Below, piece after piece: positions 31,831 to 44,160 of a DNA stretch of 64,000 nt. A model generated the notes under the pieces. It was not told the origin of the DNA, ran no database searches, and was given only the letters and a program-made list of their open reading frames with translations. The DNA is from Limnanthes douglasii subsp. nivea. Lineage: Eukaryota > Streptophyta > Magnoliopsida > Brassicales > Limnanthaceae. The DNA lies in contig JAUPFV010000001.1 of the NCBI GenBank assembly GCA_036936605.1, positions 32,373,900-32,437,899 on the forward strand, written 5' to 3'. Made by a program: the position numbers and the translations under genes. The stretch's first letter is position 1; every line of letters begins with the position of its first letter.

Positions 31831-32446
31831 TAACATAAATACAATATTATGCGCCACGCTGGTGGTGGCGCAATATATATTGACAAATGTTTTGGATTAT
31901 TCACCGACGTAATTACATAATACCAAAATAAAATTATTATGATTATGTCTAGTTGCGTAAAAACACGTCACCATATTTTGGTGACTACACAAAATATGAC
32001 AAACACGTGCTACAAGTTCTAAGAAAATAAGATTTGCAAGCTTATTAGCATTATATGTTGCAATACACGGGCGATCGCCACAGCAAAAGGTATAATAACC
32101 TCTAGGATTCCCTTATTCAAAATTGATTAAACTCTGTTGTTCCCGTATGTATAGTATTTGTATATACAATATCGACTGAATATTAAACCAACAATATTTT
32201 TTGTTAAGTGCTGAATCTAGTTCTAAAAAAATATTATTCTCAAGCAAATTCTCTTTTAACCCAATAAGATAAAAAGTAAAATAAATCCACCAATTCATTT
32301 GTGTTCCAAAAAAATATAACCTTAGACTAAAAACGAAATTGAATACAACAAAAAAATAAGAGTAAGAGGTACAAGTTTATAATAGAGAACCAAAAAAGAA
32401 AACACCGAGTACATCAATCAAAAAAGCGTGTCTGAATTAGAAGATT
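31831..32446. other. Intergenic; part is probable 3' UTR of the next gene
   Basis: Contains a short hairpin GCGCCAC/GTGGCGC at 31851-31871. The last ~60-100 bp before 32447 would be the 3' UTR of the minus-strand lesion-inducing-protein gene. Nothing else recognised. Confidence 0.45.
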
Positions 32447-34899
32447 CTAAGAAGCTTTGGTTTTGGCAGTCTTTTTTATCTTGAGCTGTCTCTTTGGAAC
32501 GGAGTTGCTCATGCCAATGAAGAACAACAATGCACCGAAAAGTGCAACACTCTGCCAAAATAACCGACAAGAATTTCTCAGACTCGTATCGTAATTTGCA
32601 TTTAGAGAGTGAAATTCATAGAAATTAAGGGTTATTATATACATTTGTGCCTTCATAGTTTCGGATTTGTGTTGAGCCACAAATATCGGATATAACACAC
32701 TTAGATTGTGATATATTTACAGTTATGTCCGTCAAATTTGTATACTGTTGGGTTTTGTCAAAAAACATATAGGCCAAACCCGTTTTTCTCATGTCATATT
32801 TGGGTTGAGCTCATATATAACTCAATCCCAACCCTAACATCCGGCCGGATTTACAGGTCACATCATATATTGACAGCACTATTCGCAACCTCCGGACGAG
32901 CCGTCTGTGATTTTAAAAAATAGGGAGACAAAAAAAATTAGGTTTTGAAAGAATGAGCCACTCGGGATTGCAATAACCAGGCGAGACTACTAGTGTACCA
33001 TTTTTAACGGTGACTAAATATTCTCGACGACTAAACATGGAAAGTAGTTCTTTCTTTGTCATGTACCTGGATGTTTTGTAGATTCAATAGTAAATTAAAA
33101 AATATGGCAAACCTGTAAAAACTCGTTCAGAAGCACATGGAATTCTGCATTATTAGGGCCGTAGTTGTAGAAGTCGTACAAGAGTGGACTAACAACCGCA
33201 ACATACAGAAGCTACAACGAAAAGTAACACAAGGAGTCACTTAAGCGCATTAATCTTTCAAAGATAATTCAACTGACTTTAGCTTGAAATAAAATGAGTG
33301 CTAACCAGAAGATATGCACCAAAAGCACTGCCAAATACAAACAAAAGGCCTCCAAGTCCTTTCAAAGCGATAATGGCCGCAACAAAATGTCTAACCTGTA
33401 CAAATTACCACCGGATCATATAATTAATTTTAATTTCATTTAATAGTGAGCATTTAAGGGACATCTAAGCTTATACAAGCAGCTCAAATTGAGCAAACAT
33501 AAAATACTAGACTTTTTTTTGTAGAAAAACACGTAGTAATCAGTAAGCAATTTTCATCTTCTCTTCGTCAACTGAAAGCATATATCTTGGCGTTGTCAGT
33601 TAATCAAAACACTAAAAACAGGAGTGCTCGACAAAGATTTATAATAAAATCTAAATTCATTTTTGCATTGTCCAACAGAACCAGACCATGACTACGATTT
33701 GATCTAAACTAGAAACAAAAATACAAGAAATCCCTACAAATCTTTACATTCATAGAGTTTCAAAAAATTTATGGCTCAAAAGAACAGTATAAAAACAAAG
33801 TCTTTTTTGTATGAAAGAACAAAAGAAGTCAAAAAATAAAAAATAAAAACAAAATTGTTAACATTTTTGTCTTCTAGTTTTTGTTTGGCACGAAACAAAC
33901 CCCTTTAACATACAATATCTCAGAAAACAAGACAAGAAGAAAAAGAGAGCTCTTACGTCAAAATCCGGTAACACTAATCCTAATTGGGAAAATAGCCTCG
34001 ACTTGGCAAGCTTAAGTTTGGGTGCCAACTCGTGTGCAGGCGGCCCACCATCAACACCGAATTCATTGAACCTATCCAGAGACACAAACTATCAGATGTC
34101 TATATAAAAACATTCACCCCTTAAGGTGGATCAGATTCAGACCAAATGAAATCTAAAAGACTATAATAAACCTCAATCAATGCAAAAATCTATTTCAAAA
34201 TCGTATCGATTATATTAGCCAAAACAGCTATTTCCTTTTTGTTTTGGTCTCACAGCTTCACATGCATTGATCTTACAAGCTCATAAAGCTAGCTGTTTTA
34301 AGGCTAAATGTCAAAGTACCCTTTTTTGCTTATGAGCCAAAGAGACCAATGACAATGGACAACATCTTACAGATATAGCCATTTCAGAGTTTCTGGAAAC
34401 AGATGATACTATCAAAGTATAACTAATAAATTCATACCATAACTTGATACACTATGATTACCATGGCAAGAATCTAGATTATCCTTAATTTTTGTGTTAA
34501 GAGAATTTAAAAGTATCATCTTACACTAGCCCTAATTGTATATGCAACAGTTTCATAAACAGCTCTGTACTTAAAATCGAATCTCTATATGAACAGGTAA
34601 GATATAAACTTTAAATGACACATTGAACAAGCAATGACCTAACAACAGATACCACGTAGATCGAAATCCAAAAAGAAAATCTAGAGATAAATTATAATCA
34701 ATCCAAACCTTAAAAACCCAAATCAGATCTGCTACTTAACGCTATTTCTTATGTTGGTAGAAACCTAACACGGTATAAGAAATTTATAGATCTAAAAACC
34801 CTAGAGAAAGAGAATGAGAAAGAGAGTTTACATCTGCCAAGCCGAGAGAATGAAGAGGGAGGCGAAAAGCACTCTACCGAGGAAAGAAAAGAAACCCAT
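32447..34899 (-). CDS. HR-like lesion-inducing protein (HR_lesion family), 5 exons, 158 aa
   Basis: Exons on the minus strand: 34899-34832, 34071-33957, 33395-33306, 33211-33113, 32551-32447. All introns are GT-AG and phases join to 477 bp with no stop. The protein starts MGFFSFLGRVLFASLFILSA (membrane segment or signal anchor), then FNEFGVDGGPPAHELAPKLK. Next are hydrophobic segments (VAAIIALKGLGGLLFVFGSA, then YVAVVSPLLYDFYNYG), VALFGALLFFIGMSNSVPKR, and a lysine-rich C-terminal tail. Length and segments agree with the small four-helix membrane proteins of the plant HR-like lesion-inducer family. Their biochemical role is not established; the name comes from lesions seen on over-expression. 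Introns 1 (760 bp) and 2 and 4 (561 bp each) are free of transposons. It appears intact. Confidence 0.92.
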
Positions 34900-35326
34900 G
34901 TCGGCAATGATGTTCTTCTTTTCTCTGTCTCCGTCTCTCTGTCTATGTATTGGAGTTAACGATTTGGTTTCTGAGGAAGCCGATTCGTGTCCCTCTGTAC
35001 CTTCGAAGGAGAAGAGAAGAAAGAGACGTGAATTTGGATTGTTGGGGTTTATACAATAATAGTAATGTTTAAATAAATAATATATTTAGGAGTTCAGTAG
35101 GAGACAAAATTTTGTTATCATGATGGAGATATATTCCTAATAAATCTCTATCTTAATATTATCAATTATTATTTGATGCATACGACATGTTTTGGCACTA
35201 ATCACACTAATCACCAATAACATATTTATTCACTTATTTAATTAGTATCACGGAGAATGACATATACACGTAGGAGTTATGTTATTAGTTGGATGAGTAG
35301 TTTTATCTACAATAAGGTTATCAAAT
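34900..35326 (-). promoter_or_regulatory. 5' leader and promoter region of the lesion-inducing-protein gene
   Basis: The C/T-rich stretch 34915-35010, read on the minus strand as G/A-rich leader, fits a 5' UTR. The short plus-strand ORF at 34814-35059 is only the antisense of exon 1 and leader. AT-rich sequence follows up to the LINE target site at 35327. No sure TATA box chosen. Confidence 0.4.
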
Positions 35327-35559
35327 AGCAAAATTTATTTATTTTTATTTTTTTTGGCGAAATAGAAACTATATATATCAAAATTGAAATGTTTTACAAG
35401 AAACGGGCCTTAATAAGGAGACCTAAAATAAGAGGTGCTCGATTAGAAAGACTAAAAGAGATAACCCTAAATTTCCAAATCGGGAACCATAATTTCAAAC
35501 AGACTCGAACTCGACTCTCAGAGAAAATCAAAGGCCACCAAAGGCGAAGCTTGAGACGA

Positions 35560-38500
35560 GCACAAACACAACAATCAAAGTCTACCCCGGATCAATATAG
35601 CCAACACCAAGACTTTCCAAAGTGATGATCGCCAGAAGCGGAGTTGAAGTGTCGATGTTGGTAAAAGTCTGGTTCGAGCGCTCAAGGAGGATCCACTTAG
35701 TAATCTAGTCAGCAGCGGCATTTTGAGTTCGAGAGATGTGACGAAGACACATTGAATGGTGTATAAAGCTTCGACAGATGGCTTCACTCGGATTGCCAGT
35801 AGAGTGATCGGTGGCCATGTTGTTGATAAGCGTCAAACAGTCCGACTCGATATCAACAGCATGTCATCCATTCTTCTTACATAAAATCAGAGCCTCCAGG
35901 AGCGCTTTCGTCTCAGCCTGAAGAGGACTCAGTTTGCCAAACACAAAACCAGCTCCAACCACAATGCTGCCCATCTCAGTTCTGATGATCAGACCACCAG
36001 TTGCTTCACCAGCAAAGCTGCTAGCACCATCGACATTGATTTTGAGTCTCCCAGCAGTAGGAGCATGCCAAATCAGGTACTTTGTTTTGACTCTGTTAAT
36101 AGATAGGCAACCTATAGCAGCACCTGCATCCACCACACCAGACCAGTGCTTAGCTTTCAGAGTATTCTTAGAGTCAATACCAAGAATGACTTTTTTGATA
36201 CGATAAATAGCACTGGAAAATGAATCAACAGAGTTTTTGAACTTGCAGTGATTTCTATTTAACCACACTGTCCAACAAATGATTTGAGGGACCAAAACCA
36301 ACAGTATAGCATATGACTCAGAGACATATAACGTCTCACATGAACTCTAAATAGAATACCAAAATAATTCCACAAGGACCAAGCAAACCTACAATTAACG
36401 AATAAGTGGTTTTTGTCTTCACAGTTGAAGCAAAACTGACATTTAGAGACTGAAACAAAGTGTCTTTTGGAGAGAATTTGGTCAATAGGAGCAAAACTTT
36501 TTAATAACTTCCAGGTCAGAAAATAGAGTTTTGATGGAATGAAGTTGTGCCAAATCTTTTTAAAAATTGAAAGCTTTGTGTTTTTAAATCTGATGTTATC
36601 CCAAGTTGATTTCGTGTTAAAGTCGTTATTTTTGGAAAACTTCCATTCTATTTTATCATCCTGATCATGATTGATTCGAACACAAGAAATGTGTTTGATT
36701 CTATCATGAGAAAGAAAAGAAACAAGAGTATCAGTATCCCAAGTGTTTACTTTCCAAAATGAATTCACATTGGCAGGCAAAAACCAATTGTTTAAGTTAA
36801 AATCATTAGTAATAGGATCCATCACATGCCTAAAATCTCTCCAAAAATTGATTTCACCTCTGTCAAGTCTCCAACTGACATTTTGATCAGCTTGATCTTT
36901 AACAGAGTACAACCTTTTCCAAATGATAGAGTCAGACACCTTACACTTAGTATTAGCAGGGTGAGTATTAATGCAATAGGTTTTATGCATAAGGTCAGAC
37001 CAAAGGGATTCTCCTTTTCTAAAGAGGAACCAAAGTTTGAAAGAGAAGGTGAGTTGAATGTCAAACAATTGTTTGATGTTCAAACCACCCTCATCATAAG
37101 GCTTACAAAGTCTGCTCCAAGCAGACCAGTGAATAGCAGGCTCATAGTATTTGGATCTCCAAAGTAACTTGTTAAAACAAAGTTCAAGCTTATTAATAAT
37201 ACTTTTGGGGATCAGGCTGTTCTGCATCCAGAAGTAAATGATAGGATAAATAACATTCTTAATAAGAGACAGCCTGCCCCCAAAAGAAAGATTTTTCAAG
37301 TCCCAATCATGAATTTTATTATGAATTTTAGTAAGAAGAGGTAGATAATGCTTTCCTTTATTGTTTGCAGCTATAGTGATGCCCAAATAAGTGAAAGGAG
37401 CATGCTCAATGTTGAAGCCAGTAGCTGACTTGATCCTAGTAGTTGTAGCATGAGAGCAGCTTGATGAGGTAATAAGCTTTGTCTTGTCTTTATTTATCAA
37501 CTCACCAGACTCATTTTGGTATTTATCAAGCAGATGACCCAAACAGCTGATTGAGGATGGAGAGCTATTTGAAAAGATGACAATATCATCTGCAAAGGCT
37601 AAACAAGGTAAGACAATGAGACAAAGGGTCTCTTTGTCTTAACCCATTCTTCTGAGAGAAATAGCCAGCACTAGACCCATTAATCAATATAGAGACCATT
37701 ACTTTAGAAACCAGACTGTGAATAAGAGTCACAATATCCTCAGACAAGCCAAAACATCTTAGAGTGTTCATGACAAAGGTATGAGACATTCTGTCGAATG
37801 CCTTTGTCATATCAATCTGTAAAATGATATTGCCTTTAGAAGGCATTCTCTTCATGTTATGTAACATCTCATTGATGATCAGAATATTGTCATGAATAAT
37901 CCTGTTTTTAACAAAAGCACTTTGACCTCTAGATATGATGTTAGGAAGAATACAAGAGATTCTTTTGTTAACAAGACCATAAATTAATCTATTAAAACAG
38001 TACACAGGCTAACTGGCCTAAAATTATTCCAAGAAATTGGATTAGGACCTTTAGGGATGAGACAAATCTCAGTGGCAAATACACCACTGGGAATACAGTT
38101 ACCCTTGAGATAGGAGTTTAAAGCATTGCACAGATCAGTATTTATAATCTCCCAACAGACTTTAAGGAAATAGTAATTGAACCCGTCTGTTCCAGGTGCA
38201 CTATCATTCTTCATTTCTTTAACAATATTCCAGACTTCATCTTTATTAGTTTGCTTAAGAATAGCTTCATTGTCCCTGTCCAAAATAAGCTTAGGGATAT
38301 TGTTAAGAATAGAGTCGTTGGGGATACTAGAGTAGCTATCATTAGAGTTATTAGAAAGAATATTCTTGAAAAAAGACTCAGCAGATCTAGCAAAATCATT
38401 TTGATCAGTAAGCCAAGTGCCATTATCTTTGATACCATTGATATAGTTCTTTTTTCTCTTTTTGGTAACATAATTGTGATACAACTTAGAGTTACCATCA

Positions 38501-39547
38501 CTGTCATTTAGCCAAGTATTGTAACACCTTTGCCTCCAATAGCATTCTTTATTTTTGAGAGCAAGAATAAGAGTACTATTAGCTTTAGAAAGATTAGCCT
38601 TAGAAACATTGTTGTTATCCGGCTGATGAATAATTTCACAATTATTAACCTTCATAGTAGCATCTTTAACTTTGTTAAAAATGTTACCAAAAGTTGTAGC
38701 ATTCCAAGCTTTAAGACATTTCCTTAATCTCTAAAGCTTGTACCAGAAGATTACATTAGCATCACCATTGCAATGCTTGTCCCAATTCTGCTTGACACAA
38801 CTAAGAAATTCAAGATGATTAGTACATGCCTTAATAAACTTAAAGCTGCCTTTATTGTAAAGAGAAATTCTGTTCTGATTATTTGAAATAGAAATTAGAA
38901 GAGGAGCATCGTCAGAACATGTTCAAACCATGTGAAAAACCTGAATGTGCCAAGTAGAGATTGATTTCTGATTAACTAACACCCTTTCTAACCTTTTCCA
39001 AATTTTATTGTTGCTCCAGGTGTATCTAGAACCACTGTATCCAGCCTCTTCAAGATTACAATATCTGATGAAGTTGTTGAAGTCCTCAACACTTCCATCA
39101 TCAAAAGAAGTACAACCCATTTGATCTTCAAGACAAGTTATGGTGTTGAAGTCTCTAGTTATAATCCAAGGCTTCTCGTCATAGGTGAGCTGACATAACT
39201 GACTCCAAAGCAACTTACGCTGCATTCTCTGATTCTTAGCATAGACAGAAGTGAAAAAAATAAATAATAGTAGCATAATTGATTTCTAAATGCAGAAATT
39301 GATCATGGTTAAGTATAACCGAAATATTAATATCATTAGGCCAGAAAATCCAAACTTTATTAGAAATATTAGTAGTGAAGTTAGCAAATCCAATCCTTCT
39401 AGCAATCAATTCAATTTTATCATATCTAGCCATAGGCTCTTGTATTGCAATAACCTTGACATTTTCATTCTTTATAATAAATTTGAGCCTAGCAAGAGTA
39501 GGATTGTTATGCATACCACGAGCATTCCAACTAACAGACTTAAACAT
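35560..39547 (-). pseudogene. LINE copy C ORF2: endonuclease, RT, RNase H
   Basis: Starts MFKSVSWNARGMHNNPTLAR at 39547. Endonuclease motifs are AIQEPMARYDKIE and WIITRDFNTITCLEDQMGCT (usual G-D-F-N now R-D-F-N), with a frame change between them. The spacer and RT start (MKNDSAPGTDGFNYYFLK, 38190) and palm (IILQIDMTKAFDRMSHTF, 37800) are present. GLRQRDPLS is followed by a deletion of roughly 40 residues, then LAFADDIVIFSN (37560-37600) keeps the catalytic F-A-D-D. A 427-aa open stretch (36259-37542) covers thumb and zf-RVT. RNase H (AGRLKINVDGASSFAGEATG, then PLQAETKALLEALILCKK) ends the protein near 35560. Not functional as it stands. Confidence 0.82.
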
Positions 39548-39560
39548 TATCAGAGAGAGA

Positions 39561-40840
39561 TCAATTATGAAGTTTTTCTCTTTTTCGTAAAGAGTTAATA
39601 GATAACCTTTTTGAACTACTATTTTTATTTGCAGACTTGATCTTCTTGGTAATGACCGTGTCAAAGTCCTGATCATTGGAGTTGGCCCTTGGTGAAGGAT
39701 TATAGCTTCCAATATTGTCACCACGTGGAGAAACCTGCTGAGTATTCTGACTTAGAGAATTAGAAACATCTTCGAGATTTTGGAGAGCACTAATGAGATC
39801 AAGATCTTTGTTGAAGGCAGTGTTATCTTTAATGGGAATGGCAAGATTTGTTGAGGGGCAAGAGACAAAAGGCCTATCTTTAGCAGTTACAATAGATTTT
39901 AGCTTTCTTTTGTAAACTTGAGTGAATGATTGAATCTTTGTAGATTTAGGAATTTGAGCCAAAGTTGCATTATCTTGTAAAGAAACAGATTGTGTAACAT
40001 CTTTTGAAACGTTATCAGAACTTTGACGAATTTCTTTAGAATCCATTTTTGAATCAATCTTCTTGCAATCATCATCCTTGTGTCCCAAATGAAAGCAATT
40101 AAAAAAATAATCAGGAACATTTCTATAGCTAACTCCTATCCAACACCCTTCGGTTTCACCAAACCTAACCCAAATCTTCCTTTTAAGCCTTTCAGACACA
40201 TTAATTTCAACCTGAGCATATGAGGCATTAGCTTTAACTCTATTATTCTTGGGAACAAATGTTTGATGAACTTTTCCTAAGGAAGCAGCAATGTCACTGT
40301 ATACACTCATTATAGAGGTATTCATGCATATTTTCAAACCTAACCCATATCAATACGATAGGACATTCTTTGTTCTTGCTGAAATCCGGTGACCATTTTA
40401 TCACCCTCATCAATTTCCCTTCCACATTCCAGGTTGGTTTAGACCACAGCTTTCTGATATCTTCCTCCAAGCTAAACTCAATCAGTATTTGTCTTGAATT
40501 TAACGTAACATATGAATACTTCCCCGCAAACTTGAAAGATTTCATGAAAGATTGAAAAGCAACACGTTTTGGGATGCCTTGACTAAACTTGCCAATCAGT
40601 GTTGTTTTTTATTGAATCAATAGGGTTTCTTTAGTTTCCTTAGAGAACTGAACAACATTATGATCATCAGCAGTCTTGATGAACTCAGGTTTTGGTAACG
40701 TCCGAACATTAACAGAGGACAGAATTTCCGAAAAGGATATCTTGACTGTATGATTATCTTTGTTAACATCTGGGTGAAGATTTGGGAATTCTTCATTGTT
40801 GAGGATATTAAAAGATATTAGTCAAGATAGAGAACACAAA
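39561..40840 (-). pseudogene. LINE copy C ORF1 (DUF4283 and zinc knuckle)
   Basis: Broken into pieces: an N-terminal part with a stop (near 40610), DUF4283 (MKSFKFAGKYSYVTLNSRQI, then PTWNVEGKLMRVIKWSPDFS; 40294-40545), then after a frame change a 258-aa open stretch (39561-40337) with KIWVRFGETEGCWIGVSYRN and the knuckle FFNCFHLGHKDDDC. In the knuckle the first cysteine is replaced by phenylalanine. A long basic, serine-rich tail follows. Nucleic-acid-binding ORF1 protein of the LINE; inactive by frameshift. Confidence 0.8.
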
Positions 40841-41133
40841 TCCCGACGGCAGATCAGAGACGGCCAGAGCAAGCTCTATTTCCAGAAAGAACAGAGCCAG
40901 CACTAAGAAGAAAATTAGAAGTCGAAATCTCTGAAGAACAGAGAGACACCAAGAAGATATGAGAGAAGAGAGGAGAGAATTCAATGATTAGAGCAGAAAA
41001 CGGAGACGAGCCCGGCTCCGGTGATCGGAAAAAATCAAGAAACTAAGGCTCTGTTCTTGGAGCTTTTTTCATCCCAAGTTATTTAAACATTAACTCACAC
41101 TCACATGAAAATAAAAGATCAAGCAAAATTTAT

Positions 41134-42600
41134 AATTTATTATTTTTAGTTTTTATTTTTTTATGCAAAAGAGAAATTTAAAGATTCGGTTACAAAAGGG
41201 AACTTAAAAGAATTCAAAATACATAGGCGCCAACCTTAAAATTTCAAAAGGAAATTAATTATTTTTCTAAGTTAGAATTTTTTTACTTTTTTACATAGGA
41301 GAGTTTACGAGACGAACAACGAGAACAGAACTTGAGCAAACACCATTATAAGATATGATACAAAAAGGGTGAGCGTCGGTCTAAAAGTAATACAAAAATT
41401 GAGGCGTTGAGATAGATGTTCATGGACCAAATCACATAAGTAATCGAGACCAAAACGAGGACCAAATGAGAGAAGAATTGCAAAAGTAAAGTTTCAGCTT
41501 AAAGAAGTAATCTGATGAAAGATTCAATCCAGAAAGACTATCCAGAGGTAGGTGTAGCGGGAACAAATATTTCAACATTTATTAGATATATAGGTAGCCT
41601 AATATAAAATTTAGGATGACTTACATATATAAGTACTATACATCCAACATTTGATATCATATAATATCATTATCCGTATTTGGTACAATGCATTTGTAAA
41701 AATATTCTATAACTTCTATACAAAACGATGATTTTTTTAAAATCCATATTTTAAAAGAAAAACTGAAACGACCGTTGTGTTTATGTTTATAATATGAATC
41801 AAACAAGTGGTGTAAATGATATGTTTCGAAAAACCTTAAAATTACTAAAAAATAATTGTGTTAAAATTTTAACACTGCTAATTAGCAGTGTTAAAAAAAT
41901 TATAAGCAATATTAAAATATTTAAAACTATTAATTAACTACGTCAAAAAATCCAAGTAAACAAAACATTATACAAAGCCCAAAATTCAATGTTTATTTAT
42001 TTTTCTATACTTATGTTTATGCTGCAAAATAATAAAGAAACGAACATATAGATAATAGTATTTGAAATCTTCATTAATTCTTAAAAGTTTAAGTCTAAGA
42101 GCCAAACTGTACCCTTTATCTGCATGATTGGCTTTATTAAAAGTTTTTTTGCCTACAAGCTTTGTCATCGTGATCATGATGCTGAAAAATTAAATTGGAA
42201 GAAAAGACTGGGGTTGTTGGAAAATCAAACTAGAAAAAAATATTGGGTTTGTGGGAGGTCGAAAATTTGAATACGAGATTTTATCTTATAAAGTAATGTT
42301 AATAACTATTATTATAAGTATATTAGTTACCCTTTTGATTTACTATTCTGCATGAAGTGTGACGTCAATTCCAAGTCCATTTACCATTGAAGAATCAGAA
42401 TAGATGGACTATATGAATTCGCCAATCAAATTAGGTAAATCAAGTCCATTAAACTCGAATCCTTGATATGTAATAGGTAAGAAAAGCCAGACGTTGATAA
42501 AGAACATAAATTCCAATAAAAAATAAAGAGATTATATTGTTGAAACTATTTTATGCCAATTTGAGACCAAATTAAAATAATGTGAAAGCTTACTTATATT
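41134..42600. other. Intergenic AT-rich sequence with one perfect palindrome
   Basis: No gene recognised. The 63-aa minus ORF at 41986-42177 has no recognisable features. A 30-bp perfect palindrome lies at 41867-41896, flanked by AT-rich, partly mirror-like sequence, possibly the core of a small MITE whose ends I cannot place. Confidence 0.5.
41867..41896. repeat. 30-bp perfect palindrome
   Basis: TTTTAACACTGCTAA followed directly by its reverse complement TTAGCAGTGTTAAAA. No loop, so it would form a cruciform or a foldback end. Confidence 0.9.
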
Positions 42601-43140
42601 TTGTTTTTGGGGTTGTACTAGAATAAAGAATCTATAGCTCAAAATTAGAGGTTTCCCAGACTTCAACCCCTTCAAGGTTATCTTTACAAACAAATTGCCT
42701 ATCACGAGTTATAGGGTCGAGTTTTGTTGAGTGTGAGGGTCGAATTTTCTTTAGATTGTATTTTAGACCTAACAGAAAAATGATGTTGTGTAAGCTAAGT
42801 GTTTGTTGAGTAAGCAGTATGCCAGCCTCGAATGTTATTGGGCATGATGGATCATAGGACTTAACCACATTTATGACCCGACCTGATAGCCCAAATATCC
42901 AAACTTTTCTATAAATTGACCAAAAAACAACATTAAATATGTTAGAATATTCTCTCTCTACAAAATTAAATACTAGCACACCTATTATCTCTTTTTTTCT
43001 TCATAAAAAATTTAATACTTTGTTTAATCATCTACCAAAAATACCCTACAGTCAAATGTAATCATCACGAGATTGGGGACCACAATGGGAGCAGATGGTA
43101 CCCGAATATCAAAATCTAAAAGCTAATCATTAAATCATAC
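42601..43140. other. Unassigned, possibly LTR-like sequence
   Basis: A 115-aa minus ORF (42632-42979) has no recognisable motif. Somewhat higher GC than its surroundings, and TGTTAGAATATTCTC at 42938, could mark a retroelement LTR ahead of the gag-like ORF at 43177, but no second LTR or primer site was found. Confidence 0.25.
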
Positions 43141-43176
43141 TTCATATTACTCTGAGGCATGGATCTTGACATGTAG

Positions 43177-44160
43177 ATGGATCCCTCTTTTGAAAATGAA
43201 GAGTTCGGAACCGATGAGGAACATGTGAACACATCGCATGTGAATCATGATACAAATAAAATATTTTTCATGCAAGAAGAACGTAATAAACTAAGGGCAA
43301 AGATTGAAGCGCTAAGAGCCCAAAGGCAAGCTGAAAATGATCTGAGCGGGAAATATCTATTAGGATGTCCTAGGCTTGATGAGCCAGATAATAACTTTAA
43401 ATGTGATTTAAAAATCAGCCCCTGAAAATTCTAGAGAGGAATAAAAAGGAGTATCGGCTTTAAAAATATCCAAGTACTTAAGATTCAATTAAAAATTCAA
43501 CAACTGAACCAGATTTTGATGTTTCTTCCTCTTGTTCAAGCATTGATCATGGTCGGAAGAAGAAGAAAGAAAAATTAACCAAGAAATATCTCAAAAAGCA
43601 TCACAGATTGAGTAAACGAGATTCATCGGAAAAAAAAATGGATCATAACGGTAAAGGGAAAAAGAAAAACTATCAAAGAAAAATTAAAAACTCGGCCAAC
43701 CATAATATCAATCATTTGTTGTATAATTCAAACCATGGATTTTTTCCACTCTCGATGAGGACCATATGTTTAGCAAATGGCATAACTGGTAACTGGAGGC
43801 AGTTACCATTATTCTCAAAAATTCTTGTTGGACATCTGCCAATGAGTTTTGACAATTTGAATATGGAAAAATATGACGTCCATCGTTCGAGTTTAAAACA
43901 CTTTTGTTAGCTGAGTTTTTATCTTTTTTTATTTATTTTGCTGTCAGGAATGAGTTCAACCCTACAACTCAACGTTTTTACCTTCTTTTTATGAATATGC
44001 GGTATTGAATATTATCAATCACTAACGCTAGATATTTCATGCTCAGAGAAGAAATCAAACTCAAAAGAGAAAAAAAAATAGAAGTTGTCATCCCAGTGCT
44101 CATCGATAACGTCCTAATAATGTTAGCTTGGGTGGACTCAGTTGTATCGTCTCACCTCTA
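43177..44160 (+). pseudogene. Gag/protease-like relic of an unidentified retroelement
   Basis: An 82-aa ORF (43177-43425) contains the helical stretch EERNKLRAKIEALRAQRQAE. Then in other frames come a lysine-rich segment (RKKKKEKLTKKYLKKHHRLS, 43555-43620) and a further ORF (43608-43910). Near 44080-44150 the plus strand reads EVVIPVLIDNVLIMLAWVDS, like a retroviral-type protease start (V-D-S-G with G lost). The order helical, basic, protease fits gag-pol, but no knuckle, RT or integrase follows. The assignment is weak. Confidence 0.35.

Larger units (their letters stand above)
35339..41121 (-). mobile_element. Near full-length L1-type LINE (copy C) with 12-bp target duplication
   Basis: Flanked by AGCAAAATTTAT at 35327-35338 and 41122-41133. 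The left end is T-rich on the plus strand (TTATTTTTATTTTTTTT, the poly(A) tail of the minus strand), as expected for target-primed insertion. It holds a 5' leader, ORF1 and ORF2 with endonuclease, RT and RNase H in normal order over 5.78 kb. A handful of frameshifts and one RT deletion make it non-functional, but it is the best preserved LINE here. Confidence 0.82.

Noticed and set aside
31851..31871. Helitron 3' hairpin (GCGCCAC/GTGGCGC)
   Set aside because: No CTRRT follows within the usual distance and no TC-start was found. A short hairpin alone is not enough.
34814..35059. 81-aa plus-strand ORF upstream of the lesion-protein gene
   Set aside because: Overlaps exon 1 and leader of the minus-strand gene in antisense; no independent support.
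35934..36206. Plus-strand ORFs opposite LINE copy C (also 36826-37167, 38251-38511, 39290-39598)
   Set aside because: Antisense shadows of ORF2; no codon pattern or motif of their own.
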